A DNA stretch of 64,000 nucleotides from a virus: IMG/VR virus record IMGVR_UViG_3300032288_004022, positions 31,572 to 95,571 of that record; one strand, given 5' to 3'. The position numbers were made by a program, and so were the translations under genes. Position 1 is the first letter of the stretch. Each line of letters begins with the position of its first letter. The notes beneath the pieces were generated by a model. It did not search any database. It was not told where the DNA came from and saw nothing but the letters and a program-made list of their open reading frames with translations. Positions 49,960 through 58,180 of this stretch are shown here, in pieces.

Positions 49960-52001
49960 TGGCTCAAAGCATTGTGTCACCGTTGCAGCTAACCGCGACT
50001 GCATCCTTGTTACAAAATCAAGGAATCAAGCCGTTTCCATCCGCTCTGGCCACAGCTATCCAAAACTTCAATGCCACCACAGTGATCAGTAATTTTATTG
50101 CTGCGGTAAATGCGTACAAGGCTCAATCATATGCCACAGAATCCACGTTGGATCTTTTGCTACGTATTGGTGCCACTGTGTGCCCGGCTCTGGGAAACAG
50201 TATTCCTGAGAATCCTGTTGGAAGTTACCCGTATCTTGACAGTGAGTACCTGATCAATTATCTAGGTGCCACAGACGGATCCACGCTTGACCCATCGGGA
50301 TTTTCCAATCTTGTAGAACAAACCTGCGCAGCTTATCTTGGCAATGGGGATGCCAGTAAATTTTGCCAAGGGTTTATGTCAGTGCAAGGCTATATTGCCA
50401 CCACCAATCAGTATATCAATAGTGGTGTCAATGCCAATCAGTATCTAGGTCCGCTGTTTACCGACATGGATGACATTGTGACCGGCGGTATTTCTAAAGT
50501 CACAACCGACTTACCTAATTTTGGTGTAGACTTGTTCAAGCAGGGAAATTTGTGGAACCCCAACAAATTGGACCTATATGGCACACCGGCGGGATTGATA
50601 CAACAAATTTCAGCCTTGGCCGGAATTCGAGGTCGAACTGTGCCTGCATTACAGAATGCCATGATCAGCATGGGTCTCACAGCCAACAACATAGCTGACT
50701 TGACGAACGACAATCGTGTGGGTTTGAACCGACCCAACGGACTCACGCAGAATGAATTTGACAAACTGCAACTCATGGCCTACAAAGCAATTAGCATGAT
50801 CTCGGGTGATGACCTGCAACAGATCTTGGACATCTTGGGAGTTACTACCCCGGGAGTAGACAGCCTTGATGATTTGCTGAATCCGGTAATCATGTTCCCA
50901 TTGAGCTATTCATCCTTGCAGACACCTAGCCCCAATGGTCCTGTACTGATTTTTAATTCAACTGGTGCAGTGAATTCCAGCATCGCCCCCATAGTCAACA
51001 GTTACTTGCCCACAGCGTCTGGCTGTGACGAGCTAGGCAAAGTGATTCCGCCTGCACAGGCTGTGGCCAACAAAGCCATACAGGTGGCTCTGCAACAAGT
51101 CAACAACGTGCCCAATATCGTGTTGCCAAAGTTGGCTGAAATTGTGATAGGTGGGTTAGATAATCCTTGGACAATAACACAGCCCTATTTGGCCAACACA
51201 GTGGTGAGCTTGGGTATACCGGTGGCCAGTTATTATAGAGCTGTTGCTGACGTTCCTGCTGGGATAGATATCAACAATACCGCCTACTGGGAACCGACCA
51301 CCCTGGGTGGTCTTAGTACCATGGCCGGGTTGCCACTGATACAAGCGCAAACCACTCCGGTAGATAGTTCAGTCACAAATTATATCGCAAACACCTTGGC
51401 CACCGGCACCGGTCCCAACGGTACAATCACCACATATGATGTGCTGGGTCTGGCACTCGATGCAGATGACTTTGCTGCACAATTGAACACCGCCACCGCA
51501 GCCGTCAATGCTTTGCAAACCGCGGGCAGTTTGGCCACTCTAAACACTGCCTACAACAACATTGCTACTGCGCCCAATGATGCCAATGCATTGGTGCACA
51601 TTGGTCAAGCCAATGCAGCCATTGCTGCACTCAGTGCCAGTCCCTACGTGACCACACTCAACACAGCTTGGAATTACATGGCCAATCTTATGAACCTGAG
51701 TGCCAAGTACACCAGTGAAGCCGGTGTAGACTACTTCAATTTGCAAGCTGGTATAATAACCAATGTGTACAGTTTTGTTCAGAACTTGCCGCGTTATGGT
51801 TTGCTCACGGCCTTGGACGATGCTGCTGAGTTCATGGAAAACATTGCCGATACCACTACCCTGGGAGGCCAGGCCATTGTTGCCGTTATGCGGGAAGGTC
51901 GCAATGATTCAAGATTGGCTGCTGGCAGCTTGTACAACACCAACCAAATACCCAGCGATCCAGAAGTTACGCCAGTCCCGGTGATTGTGCCGGTGACTTG
52001 A
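49959..52001 (+). CDS. Large tail/baseplate protein
   Basis: A protein of 680 residues starting in a TAATG overlap with the PAAR gene, which suggests a baseplate or tail-tip location. It is Ala/Asn/Thr-rich, largely helical with no clear transmembrane segments, and has a Pro-rich C-terminal end. Residues 417-450 contain a module (ASYYRAVADVPAGIDINNTA, then YWEPTTL) that is closely like one in the tail spike at 40491. That module is of the small carbohydrate-binding kind. The rest is unknown. Confidence 0.75.
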   Translation: MAQSIVSPLQLTATASLLQNQGIKPFPSALATAIQNFNATTVISNFIAAVNAYKAQSYATESTLDLLLRIGATVCPALGNSIPENPVGSYPYLDSEYLINYLGATDGSTLDPSGFSNLVEQTCAAYLGNGDASKFCQGFMSVQGYIATTNQYINSGVNANQYLGPLFTDMDDIVTGGISKVTTDLPNFGVDLFKQGNLWNPNKLDLYGTPAGLIQQISALAGIRGRTVPALQNAMISMGLTANNIADLTNDNRVGLNRPNGLTQNEFDKLQLMAYKAISMISGDDLQQILDILGVTTPGVDSLDDLLNPVIMFPLSYSSLQTPSPNGPVLIFNSTGAVNSSIAPIVNSYLPTASGCDELGKVIPPAQAVANKAIQVALQQVNNVPNIVLPKLAEIVIGGLDNPWTITQPYLANTVVSLGIPVASYYRAVADVPAGIDINNTAYWEPTTLGGLSTMAGLPLIQAQTTPVDSSVTNYIANTLATGTGPNGTITTYDVLGLALDADDFAAQLNTATAAVNALQTAGSLATLNTAYNNIATAPNDANALVHIGQANAAIAALSASPYVTTLNTAWNYMANLMNLSAKYTSEAGVDYFNLQAGIITNVYSFVQNLPRYGLLTALDDAAEFMENIADTTTLGGQAIVAVMREGRNDSRLAAGSLYNTNQIPSDPEVTPVPVIVPVT

Positions 52002-52032
52002 TCAAAAACACAACAAAAGTAGTCGTTTTGTG

Positions 52033-52061
52033 TTGACCTAGCACAAACACACATATATAAT
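52033..52061 (+). promoter_or_regulatory. Host-type promoter for the outer-membrane protein gene
   Basis: TTGACC (52033-52038), a 17-base spacer, TATAAT (52056-52061). The leader contains a small hairpin (GACATCTTGTC, with ATGACA/TGTCAT arms) and AAAAGGA before ATG 52105. Confidence 0.85.
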
Positions 52062-52104
52062 ACAGAATGACATCTTGTCATTCAACTTTTAAAAGGAATA
52101 TATA

Positions 52105-52554
52105 ATGAAAAAATTTGCAATTGCAACCGTGATCGCTCTTGCCGCTGGCGCAGCTTCTGCTCTGGAAGTTGGTGTTACAACTGGCCGCGATTATGCTGGA
52201 ACTGGTCGCAACGCCACTGGTTTAACTGTTGGTCAAAACTTGGGCCCTGTTAATGTCACCGCTGGTTTTGATCGCGCCACCCTGGGTACCAACGACCAAG
52301 ATCGTTACAGCCTGGTTGCTGGTTACAATGTTGCCAAACTGGGTCCTGTGACTGTTGCAGTCAAAGGCGGTGCTGCTTATCTCAACAATCAAACTGGTAA
52401 CGATGGTTACGCTGCCTTGGTTGGTGTGGGTGCCAGTGTCCCCGTTGCCAAGAAAGTTGCCTTGACCCTAGATGCTACTCGCCAGTACGGTCAAAGCAGT
52501 GTGAGCAGCTTCGACGGCAATCGTGTCACTGCCGGCGTCAAGTTCAGCTTCTAA
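52105..52554 (+). CDS. Phage-encoded outer-membrane beta-barrel protein
   Basis: A protein of 149 residues. A signal peptide (1-19, cleavage after ASA) is followed by amphipathic beta strands with aromatic girdles and a C-terminal strand ending in Phe (VTAGVKFSF), the sorting signal recognised by BamA. About eight strands can be seen, as in OmpX/OmpA-type barrels. It is a single-gene unit with its own host-type promoter and strong terminator. A role in changing the host surface, for example blocking adsorption by other phages, is inference. Confidence 0.85.
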   Translation: MKKFAIATVIALAAGAASALEVGVTTGRDYAGTGRNATGLTVGQNLGPVNVTAGFDRATLGTNDQDRYSLVAGYNVAKLGPVTVAVKGGAAYLNNQTGNDGYAALVGVGASVPVAKKVALTLDATRQYGQSSVSSFDGNRVTAGVKFSF

Positions 52555-52577
52555 AAAGTAATACTCGATCAAGTATT

Positions 52578-52605
52578 AAAAACCCTGCTCGAGGCAGGGT
52601 TTTTT
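52578..52605 (+). terminator. Rho-independent terminator
   Basis: AAAACCCTGC / GCAGGGTTTT-type stem (52578-52587 with 52594-52604) ending in a T-run. A second small inverted repeat, TAATACT / AGTATTA (52559-52565 with 52572-52578), lies just before. Confidence 0.92.
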
Positions 52606-52626
52606 AATGTAATTTAATATTATGTT

Positions 52627-53124
52627 TTAGACTGATGGTGGTGCACCCGGGCTCACAGTTACATTTTCGATAAATTGATCTCCAGACGATAGTTGCCACC
52701 ACCACATACCGTTTAAATCAGTGTGATCTATTTCCTGGGAATCTACCAACGTTCCGTTGATGTAAGTATTTCCAAACGGTTCCCATGGAAAAGTAACATA
52801 ATTATTGGGCCCAGAGGAGACATAAGTGTTGGCCGTATTTCCCGGTAACCAACTATAATTTGCCTTTAAATCAGCAACCAATAATTGTGCTGTACCGTTG
52901 CTCACTGTGATCTCAATTACTTGTGGACCCGAAAACTGAATATCAGCAGTCCAGGAAAAAAGTTCATTGGTAACAGAATAATTAATAGCAGGCAATTGAG
53001 GCATTGGCTCGTTTAATGTAACAACAGGTCCTTGATAAACAACAACATTGTCTACTTTTGCTGTTATTTCTAAATCTTGAGTGCCGTATGCAACACCCAT
53101 TTGCTTAAATGTTCTTGTGGTCAT
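52627..53124 (-). CDS. Virion-type protein under a late promoter
   Basis: A minus-strand protein of 165 residues, beta-rich with many Trp and Tyr (NELFSWTADIQFSGPQVIEI, then MWWWQLSSGDQ). It begins 20 bases after a perfect TATAAATA late box. Not recognised; composition and promoter suggest a small virion or fibre-related protein. The terminator at 52578 on the opposite strand faces it. Confidence 0.65.
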   Translation of the reverse strand: MTTRTFKQMGVAYGTQDLEITAKVDNVVVYQGPVVTLNEPMPQLPAINYSVTNELFSWTADIQFSGPQVIEITVSNGTAQLLVADLKANYSWLPGNTANTYVSSGPNNYVTFPWEPFGNTYINGTLVDSQEIDHTDLNGMWWWQLSSGDQFIENVTVSPGAPPSV

Positions 53125-53143
53125 GAATAATCTCCATCTCTGT

Positions 53144-53151
53144 TATTTATA
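53144..53151 (-). promoter_or_regulatory. Perfect T4 late promoter (TATAAATA, minus strand)
   Basis: TATAAATA on the minus strand, 19 bases upstream of the start codon at 53124, with AGGAG-type spacing thereafter (GGAGATTATTC). Confidence 0.85.
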
Positions 53152-53196
53152 TTAGATTCTCCATTGCCAATGCTGTAAAATCTGCACACCAAAACT

Positions 53197-53243
53197 GTAA
53201 TACTCAAGTATTACAATTGAGATCCCCGCAAGGGGCTCTTCTT
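53197..53243. terminator. Inverted repeat and terminator-like hairpin between divergent units
   Basis: GTAATACT / AGTATTAC (53197-53204 with 53207-53214), followed by a GAG-CCCC-GCAA-GGGG-CTC hairpin with T-run up to 53245. It sits just upstream of promoter cassette copy 5. As a terminator it would act on plus-strand readthrough. Confidence 0.6.
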
Positions 53244-53247
53244 TTGG

Positions 53248-53276
53248 TTGACCAAAAATTGCCATTTTGCTATAAT
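53248..53276 (+). promoter_or_regulatory. Host-type promoter, cassette copy 5
   Basis: TTGACC (53248-53253), a 17-base spacer, TATAAT (53271-53276) with TGC. One base differs from copies 3 and 6 in the 29-base core. Confidence 0.9.
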
Positions 53277-53308
53277 ATTGACATAGCGTAACAAAACAGG
53301 AGCCCAAC

Positions 53309-53659
53309 ATGGCATACATGAGTCAAGAGCACAAAGCACGTCTGGCCCCCACTATCAAGGCCATCTGCAAACGGTATGGCATCAAGGCCACGCTCAGTGT
53401 TCGCAATCACAGCAGCCTGGTGTTGACTGTGAAACAAGGCAACATTGACTTTGGCGGCAATCATGTTCAAGTCAATCCCTATTGGTATCACGAACACTTC
53501 ACTGGCCGTGCAAAAGATTTCCTCTCGGAAGTGATCCCTGCTATGAAAGGCCCAGAATTCTTTGACCATTCTGATGCCCAAACTGACTACTTTCATTGCA
53601 GTCACTACGTTGACGTCAACATTGGTCGCTGGAATCAACCCTACGCTCTAGTCAAGTAA
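53309..53659 (+). CDS. Conserved phage protein, unknown function
   Basis: A protein of 116 residues. MSQEHKARLAPTIKAICKRYG and LSVRNHSSLVLTVKQG at the start and YVDVNIGRWNQPYALVK at the end match a protein often seen in phages and plasmids of proteobacteria, without assigned function. It has its own cassette promoter and CAGGAGCC ribosome binding site. Early expression is likely. Confidence 0.75.
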   Translation: MAYMSQEHKARLAPTIKAICKRYGIKATLSVRNHSSLVLTVKQGNIDFGGNHVQVNPYWYHEHFTGRAKDFLSEVIPAMKGPEFFDHSDAQTDYFHCSHYVDVNIGRWNQPYALVK

Positions 53660-53660
53660 C

Positions 53661-53689
53661 TTGACCAAAAATTCCCATTTTGCTATAAT
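53661..53689 (+). promoter_or_regulatory. Host-type promoter, cassette copy 6
   Basis: TTGACC (53661-53666), a 17-base spacer, TATAAT (53684-53689) with TGC, beginning 1 base after the previous stop. The core appears identical to copy 3 at 17687, 36 kb away. Confidence 0.9.
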
Positions 53690-53719
53690 ATTGACATACC
53701 GCAACAAACAGGAGCCGCA

Positions 53720-53995
53720 ATGAGCACGATTCAAGACGTCAATTCCTCAATCATGTTTGGTGACTTCACCAACGACCAGCTCAACAGCATCATTGCTGCC
53801 ATCAAGTATCGGCGAGCACAAATCACCAAACAAAATAAACGCACCTTCCAACTTGGTGACTCTGTAAAGTTTACCAGTAACCGCAACGGCTTGACCTATG
53901 TTGGTACCGTGCGCAAAGTCAAAATTAAATTTGTGCTGGTTAACACACCTGGCGGTTTGTTCAACGTGCCTGCCAACATGCTGGAGGCTGTATGA
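53720..53995 (+). CDS. Small protein with KOW-like segment
   Basis: A protein of 91 residues. An N-terminal helix pair (TNDQLNSIIAAIKYRRAQI) is followed by LGDSVKFTSNRNGLTYVGTV and VLVNTPGGLFNVPANML, a small SH3/KOW-like barrel as seen in many phage proteins. It might bind nucleic acid or ribosomes. It starts after AACAGGAGCC and couples to the next small gene by ATGA. Confidence 0.7.
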   Translation: MSTIQDVNSSIMFGDFTNDQLNSIIAAIKYRRAQITKQNKRTFQLGDSVKFTSNRNGLTYVGTVRKVKIKFVLVNTPGGLFNVPANMLEAV

Positions 53996-54162
53996 CTGTC
54001 AAGCCGTTCAAGCAGTGGCTTGAAGACTTGTGGCGTACCAACTGTGACGAGGTCGACGGCTGGGGCCAACCCAGAATGACCATGTCGGAATATTTTCAAA
54101 AATACAAATGGTGGCTCAAGCGAGAGTACCAATATCAAAAAGGAGTTAGACGTGGGTCTTGA
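53992..54162 (+). CDS. Short protein, unknown function
   Basis: A 56-residue reading frame from ATG 53992, overlapping the previous stop (ATGA), to TGA 54162, overlapping the next start by 11 bases. Trp/Arg-rich (FKQWLEDLWRTNCDEVDG, then YKWWLKREY). Below common length limits but fits the packing and carries the ribosome binding site (AAAGGAG) of the next gene. Not recognised. Confidence 0.65.
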   Translation: MTVKPFKQWLEDLWRTNCDEVDGWGQPRMTMSEYFQKYKWWLKREYQYQKGVRRGS

Positions 54163-54595
54163 TCAATATGCATACGTGGCAGCTCGCAAAGGCCAAAACT
54201 CAGAGTGGTGGGATGGTGCCGAGCTGGATCCCGACACTCGCGACTATCGCAACAACAAAGTTGCCAGGCCGCGTGAGTTGGCCTACTGGCGCAAGCATCC
54301 TAATCTGCAGGGTTGGATGGAAAGTTTGTGGAAACGCCGACTTCACGAAGCCAACAAAGGAATTCCCGAAAACGACTGGGGCTCATCTTTCAATGGCATT
54401 GAACTTGAACTCACATTTGAAGATCTTGACGAACTAGAACAAGCCGTTCAGGCTCGGCGACTGCCCAAGACATCGGGATTCTTTTTTGGCGAGGACTCAG
54501 ATCAGTACTATTACAACCAGGATCTTGAGTTTGTCAAGAACGCTCGAGCAGAATTGTTCATGGGACTTAAAGTGTTCTATAACTCTTCATGGTAA
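54152..54595 (+). CDS. MGLDQYAY-type conserved phage protein
   Basis: A protein of 147 residues starting at GTG 54152, 8 bases after AAAAAGGAG. MGLDQYAYVA at the N-terminus, YWRKHPNLQGWMESLW, and the end FVKNARAELFMGLKVFYNSSW match a protein family widespread in phages and some bacteria, of unknown function. Its position upstream of DNA ligase suggests early or middle expression. Confidence 0.75.
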   Translation: MGLDQYAYVAARKGQNSEWWDGAELDPDTRDYRNNKVARPRELAYWRKHPNLQGWMESLWKRRLHEANKGIPENDWGSSFNGIELELTFEDLDELEQAVQARRLPKTSGFFFGEDSDQYYYNQDLEFVKNARAELFMGLKVFYNSSW

Positions 54596-54608
54596 GGATT
54601 TAAATAAT

Positions 54609-55982
54609 ATGAATGAAATCACTTTTGATCCCAGTCGTTGTGAGGCAGTGATGGCCGCAGGTTGGATTCGAGACCTGGAAAGTTCGGACAGTCGCATTCA
54701 CAAAGAGAAGGTGATTGAAAAAGCTCTCATGGCTGCACGACTGGGCAGCACTGACGCTCAATGTTTTTTGTTCAACTGCTATCAAGCCTATAATCCTTTC
54801 TACACATTCAATGTCAAGCAGGTTCCCGAAACTGAAGGTTTGACTGGTCGCAGTAATCCTTGGCCTCGATTCTGGGCACTGCTGGAGGACCTGCGTACTC
54901 GCGGCATTTCTGGACACCGTGCTAGAGATGCTATCCAAGAGTGTGCCGATGATTTTGACAGTGAAGAATGGAACAATCTAGCTCGACGTGTGTTGATCAA
55001 AGACCTACGTTGCGGCATCAGTGAAAAGACCTTGAACAAAATCCTCAGCAAAACCGAATGGCGAATTCCGGTGTTCACTTGTCAGCTGGCCCAGGACAGC
55101 ACTGACCAACCCAAAAAGTTGCGTGGCGTCAAGCGCCTGGAGTGCAAGCTGGATGGCGTGCGTGTGCTGGCAGTGGTATCTGGCAACAGTTGCACACTAT
55201 ACAGCCGCAATGGTAAAGAGTTTGAAAACTTCCCGCAGATTTCCGAAGCCATTCTTGACCAGCGCCGAGCATTCCAGTATGGTCGTGGCACCGGCGGGCA
55301 CTTTGTGCTGGATGGTGAGATTGTGGGCGAGAGCTTTCAAAAGCTCATGCGCCAAGCACATCGCAAGAATGATGCCCAAACTGCAGGCATGGTGTATCAT
55401 ATTTTTGATATTTTGCCCCTGGATGCCTTCAAAGAGGGACACTGGAATGCGCAACAATACAAACGGTTTGAGTGGCTGGAGTCTGCTCGCAGTCAGCTCC
55501 TGGAAACTGATTGCTTGCGCATCATGAATGGTTTGGATGTGGATCTGGACACTGCTGAAGGTCATGACATCATGCATCGCTATGCTGAAGATGCTGTGGC
55601 TGAAGGGTTTGAAGGCATCATGATCAAGAGCATGGATGCACCCTATGAGTGCAAACGCAGTGACTTTTGGATGAAATGGAAACCCACTATCACTGTGGAT
55701 TTGACCATTGTGGGTTTTGAGCAAGGCACAGGTCGCAATGCGGGCCGGTTGGGTGCTATAATTTACGAAGGAGTTGACAATGGACGTAATATTCGGGTTA
55801 ATGTTGGTACTGGTTATAGCGATGGCGATCGTGATGAGTTTTGGGCCGCACGGGATCAGCTACTTGGTGTCATCGGTGAAATTGAAGCTGATGCAGTTAC
55901 GCAAAACCAAGACGGAACATACTCGCTGAGATTCCCCCGTCACAAACGATTTCGTGGATTTGAACCAGGAGAAAAACTATGA
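54609..55982 (+). CDS. 30: ATP-dependent DNA ligase (gp30-like)
   Basis: A protein of 457 residues from ATG 54609, after AAGGA; a longer frame reaches into the previous gene. The adenylated Lys is Lys180 in ECKLDGVRVLAV. Motif III is HFVLDGEIVGE, motif IV EGFEGIMIK, motif V FWMKWKP. The N-terminal helical domain (1-160) matches T4 gp30 (487). It seals nicks during replication and repair. Confidence 0.93.
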   Translation: MNEITFDPSRCEAVMAAGWIRDLESSDSRIHKEKVIEKALMAARLGSTDAQCFLFNCYQAYNPFYTFNVKQVPETEGLTGRSNPWPRFWALLEDLRTRGISGHRARDAIQECADDFDSEEWNNLARRVLIKDLRCGISEKTLNKILSKTEWRIPVFTCQLAQDSTDQPKKLRGVKRLECKLDGVRVLAVVSGNSCTLYSRNGKEFENFPQISEAILDQRRAFQYGRGTGGHFVLDGEIVGESFQKLMRQAHRKNDAQTAGMVYHIFDILPLDAFKEGHWNAQQYKRFEWLESARSQLLETDCLRIMNGLDVDLDTAEGHDIMHRYAEDAVAEGFEGIMIKSMDAPYECKRSDFWMKWKPTITVDLTIVGFEQGTGRNAGRLGAIIYEGVDNGRNIRVNVGTGYSDGDRDEFWAARDQLLGVIGEIEADAVTQNQDGTYSLRFPRHKRFRGFEPGEKL

Positions 55983-56212
55983 GCAAGCGAGTTGGCCCCA
56001 TCACATTGGACGGTGAAGCCGCTGATCGCATCACTGTGCTGAACTTGAAAGAGTACCGCAGTTATCTCAAAAAAGAACTCCGCGACTGGAAAAAGAATCC
56101 CCGGTCAGATGGTAACCCAGGAGGTTATTGGTTGCACCCCGAAGATGTTGGTATCAACATGCGGGTGATTGAAGCTTTGAATCTTGTGCTCAAACAGTAC
56201 GGAAGTGAATAA
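55979..56212 (+). CDS. Small basic protein, unknown function
   Basis: A protein of 77 residues that begins in an ATGA overlap with the ligase gene and shares its last base with the next start. Charged, helical, with LKEYRSYLKKELRDWKKNP in the middle. The family is not recognised, but similar small proteins follow ligase or other replication genes in T4-like phages of aquatic bacteria. Confidence 0.7.
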   Translation: MSKRVGPITLDGEAADRITVLNLKEYRSYLKKELRDWKKNPRSDGNPGGYWLHPEDVGINMRVIEALNLVLKQYGSE

Positions 56213-56667
56213 TGAAAATTGGATTGAGTTACAGTCGTTGTGTTCGTGACATTGTTGACGGCCGAGTAGACATCAACGATGTGCTGGTCATTGTTGCTCG
56301 CACTGACTTTGATCCGCATGATGATGCACAGTGGTCGGGCATTTGGGCTGGCTATGGGGGCGGAACTGACAATGGTCACACCCGTGGCTTCTTTAGTCAT
56401 AGCAATCCAGAATGGGCTGGCTACAAAGACGAAGATCAGTTCCGTAGCATTACTATTGAACTACACAATACTGGTAGAATGCATCAACCACGACAGTTTG
56501 GCGCACATCCTCATCGACTGCCTTACTACTGGCTGGAATCAGTGTTGCCCAGTGAAGAACTTGAACAGCGACCAGCTGTGAAAGAAGCATGGGACCGATT
56601 TCAGGTCTTGGCTGGACTTAGCTCAATCAAAGTAGATCAACTTGAACATGAAAAAAATATTCTATGA
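56212..56667 (+). CDS. Hypothetical protein
   Basis: A protein of 151 residues. MKIGLSYSRCVRDIVDGRVDI and GGGTDNGHTRGFFSHSNPEW, with several conserved-looking Gly, His and Trp residues, resemble an alpha/beta enzyme or regulatory protein, but I recognise no family. It overlaps both neighbours slightly in an early gene run. Confidence 0.65.
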   Translation: MKIGLSYSRCVRDIVDGRVDINDVLVIVARTDFDPHDDAQWSGIWAGYGGGTDNGHTRGFFSHSNPEWAGYKDEDQFRSITIELHNTGRMHQPRQFGAHPHRLPYYWLESVLPSEELEQRPAVKEAWDRFQVLAGLSSIKVDQLEHEKNIL

Positions 56668-57106
56668 AAAACGTGGACGCCGGTATCATCCTGTATATGA
56701 GTACGATAGTGATCTTTTGGACAGTTTCCCTAAAGGTAGTCACCTTGTCATCGTATACCCCGGGGGTACATCCCGTAGGTTTAACATTCAACCTAACCAT
56801 GCCGCGCTGATTGCAGCCGGACGGGTGGCCGAAGATGCTATGTGTACAGCAATTCGCGAAGCCAGCGAAATGCGCCCGCAACGCACACCTATCACAGAAG
56901 GTCAGCAACGAGCTTGGAAAAAGTTGGCCCGAGAGTTTGGTAACGACCTGGCCACTTTAAATATAGGTAGCGCCCGGGACATTGCAGATGCAGGCCTGGC
57001 CGCATTGCAGGCGGAAGCAGATAAATTAATGCAACACGAGAGTGTGAGAAACGCATACGAACAATTCCTGTTGGTATGTGAATTAACCAAGAAGGAGAAA
57101 GAATGA
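56648..57106 (+). CDS. Hypothetical protein
   Basis: A protein of 152 residues from ATG 56648, which lies inside the end of the previous gene; a TTG two codons earlier is possible. A beta-type start (KIFYEKRGRRYHPVYEYD) and YPGGTSRRFNIQPNH are followed by a long helical part with Glu/Ala. The family is not recognised. It overlaps the membrane-protein gene by 4 bases. Confidence 0.65.
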   Translation: MKKIFYEKRGRRYHPVYEYDSDLLDSFPKGSHLVIVYPGGTSRRFNIQPNHAALIAAGRVAEDAMCTAIREASEMRPQRTPITEGQQRAWKKLAREFGNDLATLNIGSARDIADAGLAALQAEADKLMQHESVRNAYEQFLLVCELTKKEKE

Positions 57107-57795
57107 TGTACGCATCAACTATTGACAATTATAGAGACGCCGCCGGCGTAAACCAAGCCATGGGCCGTGTGTATGGACATATGGCGCTGGCTGTGCTGAC
57201 CAGCATGCTGGTGTCCATGTTTGTGGGCATGAGTCCAGAACTGGTTGAGTTTTTCTTTACCGGCATCATGAAGTGGGTAGTGATCTTTGCACCCTTGGTG
57301 GCAGTATTTGGTGTCACCATGGTGCTGGGCAACAACCCCAGCAAAGGTGTTGCACAACTGTGCCTACATGGTTTTGCGGCACTCATGGGCTTGAGCTTTG
57401 CAATGATCTTTGTGATCTTTACCATGGGATCAATCTTTACTGCGTTCATGGGTGCGGCTGTGTTGTTTGGCACCATGAGTGCGTATGGATACTTTACCAA
57501 ACAAAGTCTTGACTCAGTGGGCAAGTATGCCTTTGTTGCTTTGATCGCCATCTGCATTGCCAGTATCATTAATATCTTTATTGGCAGCACCGTGATGCAG
57601 ATGGTGATCTCCGCACTGGCAATCATTATCTTTCTAGCACTTACTGCATATGACACACAGCAAATACGCGAGATGGTGTCAAATGGCGATGCCACTGAGG
57701 CCGACGAAGTGTCTGGAGCACTGACACTGTATCTGGACTTTATTAACCTGTTCATTAATCTACTCCAGCTGTTTGGACTTAAAAAGGACGACTAA
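57103..57795 (+). CDS. BAX inhibitor-1 family membrane protein (YccA/YbhL-like)
   Basis: A protein of 230 residues with about seven hydrophobic segments spread over residues 25-225. The pattern of the family is clear: an N-terminal GRVYGHMALAVL, central GLSFAMIFVIFT, YGYFTKQSLDSVGKYAFVAL, and a final ALTAYDTQQIREM with acidic residues of the channel end. In bacteria YccA modulates the FtsH protease; other members are Ca2+ leak channels. A phage copy could protect from FtsH or lower membrane damage. AAGGAG precedes the ATG. Confidence 0.9.
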   Translation: MMYASTIDNYRDAAGVNQAMGRVYGHMALAVLTSMLVSMFVGMSPELVEFFFTGIMKWVVIFAPLVAVFGVTMVLGNNPSKGVAQLCLHGFAALMGLSFAMIFVIFTMGSIFTAFMGAAVLFGTMSAYGYFTKQSLDSVGKYAFVALIAICIASIINIFIGSTVMQMVISALAIIIFLALTAYDTQQIREMVSNGDATEADEVSGALTLYLDFINLFINLLQLFGLKKDD

Positions 57796-57796
57796 C

Positions 57797-58180
57797 ATGC
57801 CTACCTGGATTCTTCGCACTGCTGAAAAGAAAAACGTTGAAGAAGTTGAATTCTGGTCCAAGGACGGACAAACAATCAAACGTAGCACTGGATTTCGTTG
57901 GGGCACGGTTTATTGTGAAAGCGATGAAAGACCCGACATTGATTTAGAAAATCCAGATGGACTTGAAGTATTTGCCACCGACTATGATTTTGAACTTGAC
58001 AGTTTAGATGATGGTTGCTGGGCAGATGTTGAGTATCCCGACGGCATGAGTGAAGAAGAACAAGAACGCATGGACGAACTCTGGGATGAAGAGTCGTATG
58101 ATGGTTGGGAAAACGAAGGTTGGATCAATACTGACACAGAAACTTGGTTCTATGGTCCGCTGACTCTAGAGGAACAATGA
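57797..58180 (+). CDS. Acidic hypothetical protein
   Basis: A protein of 127 residues from ATG 57797, one base after the previous stop. After a short basic beta start it becomes very acidic (SEEEQERMDELWDEESYDGW). No family recognised. It forms an ATGA overlap with the next, also acidic, gene. DNA mimicry can be considered but has no direct support. Confidence 0.65.
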   Translation: MPTWILRTAEKKNVEEVEFWSKDGQTIKRSTGFRWGTVYCESDERPDIDLENPDGLEVFATDYDFELDSLDDGCWADVEYPDGMSEEEQERMDELWDEESYDGWENEGWINTDTETWFYGPLTLEEQ

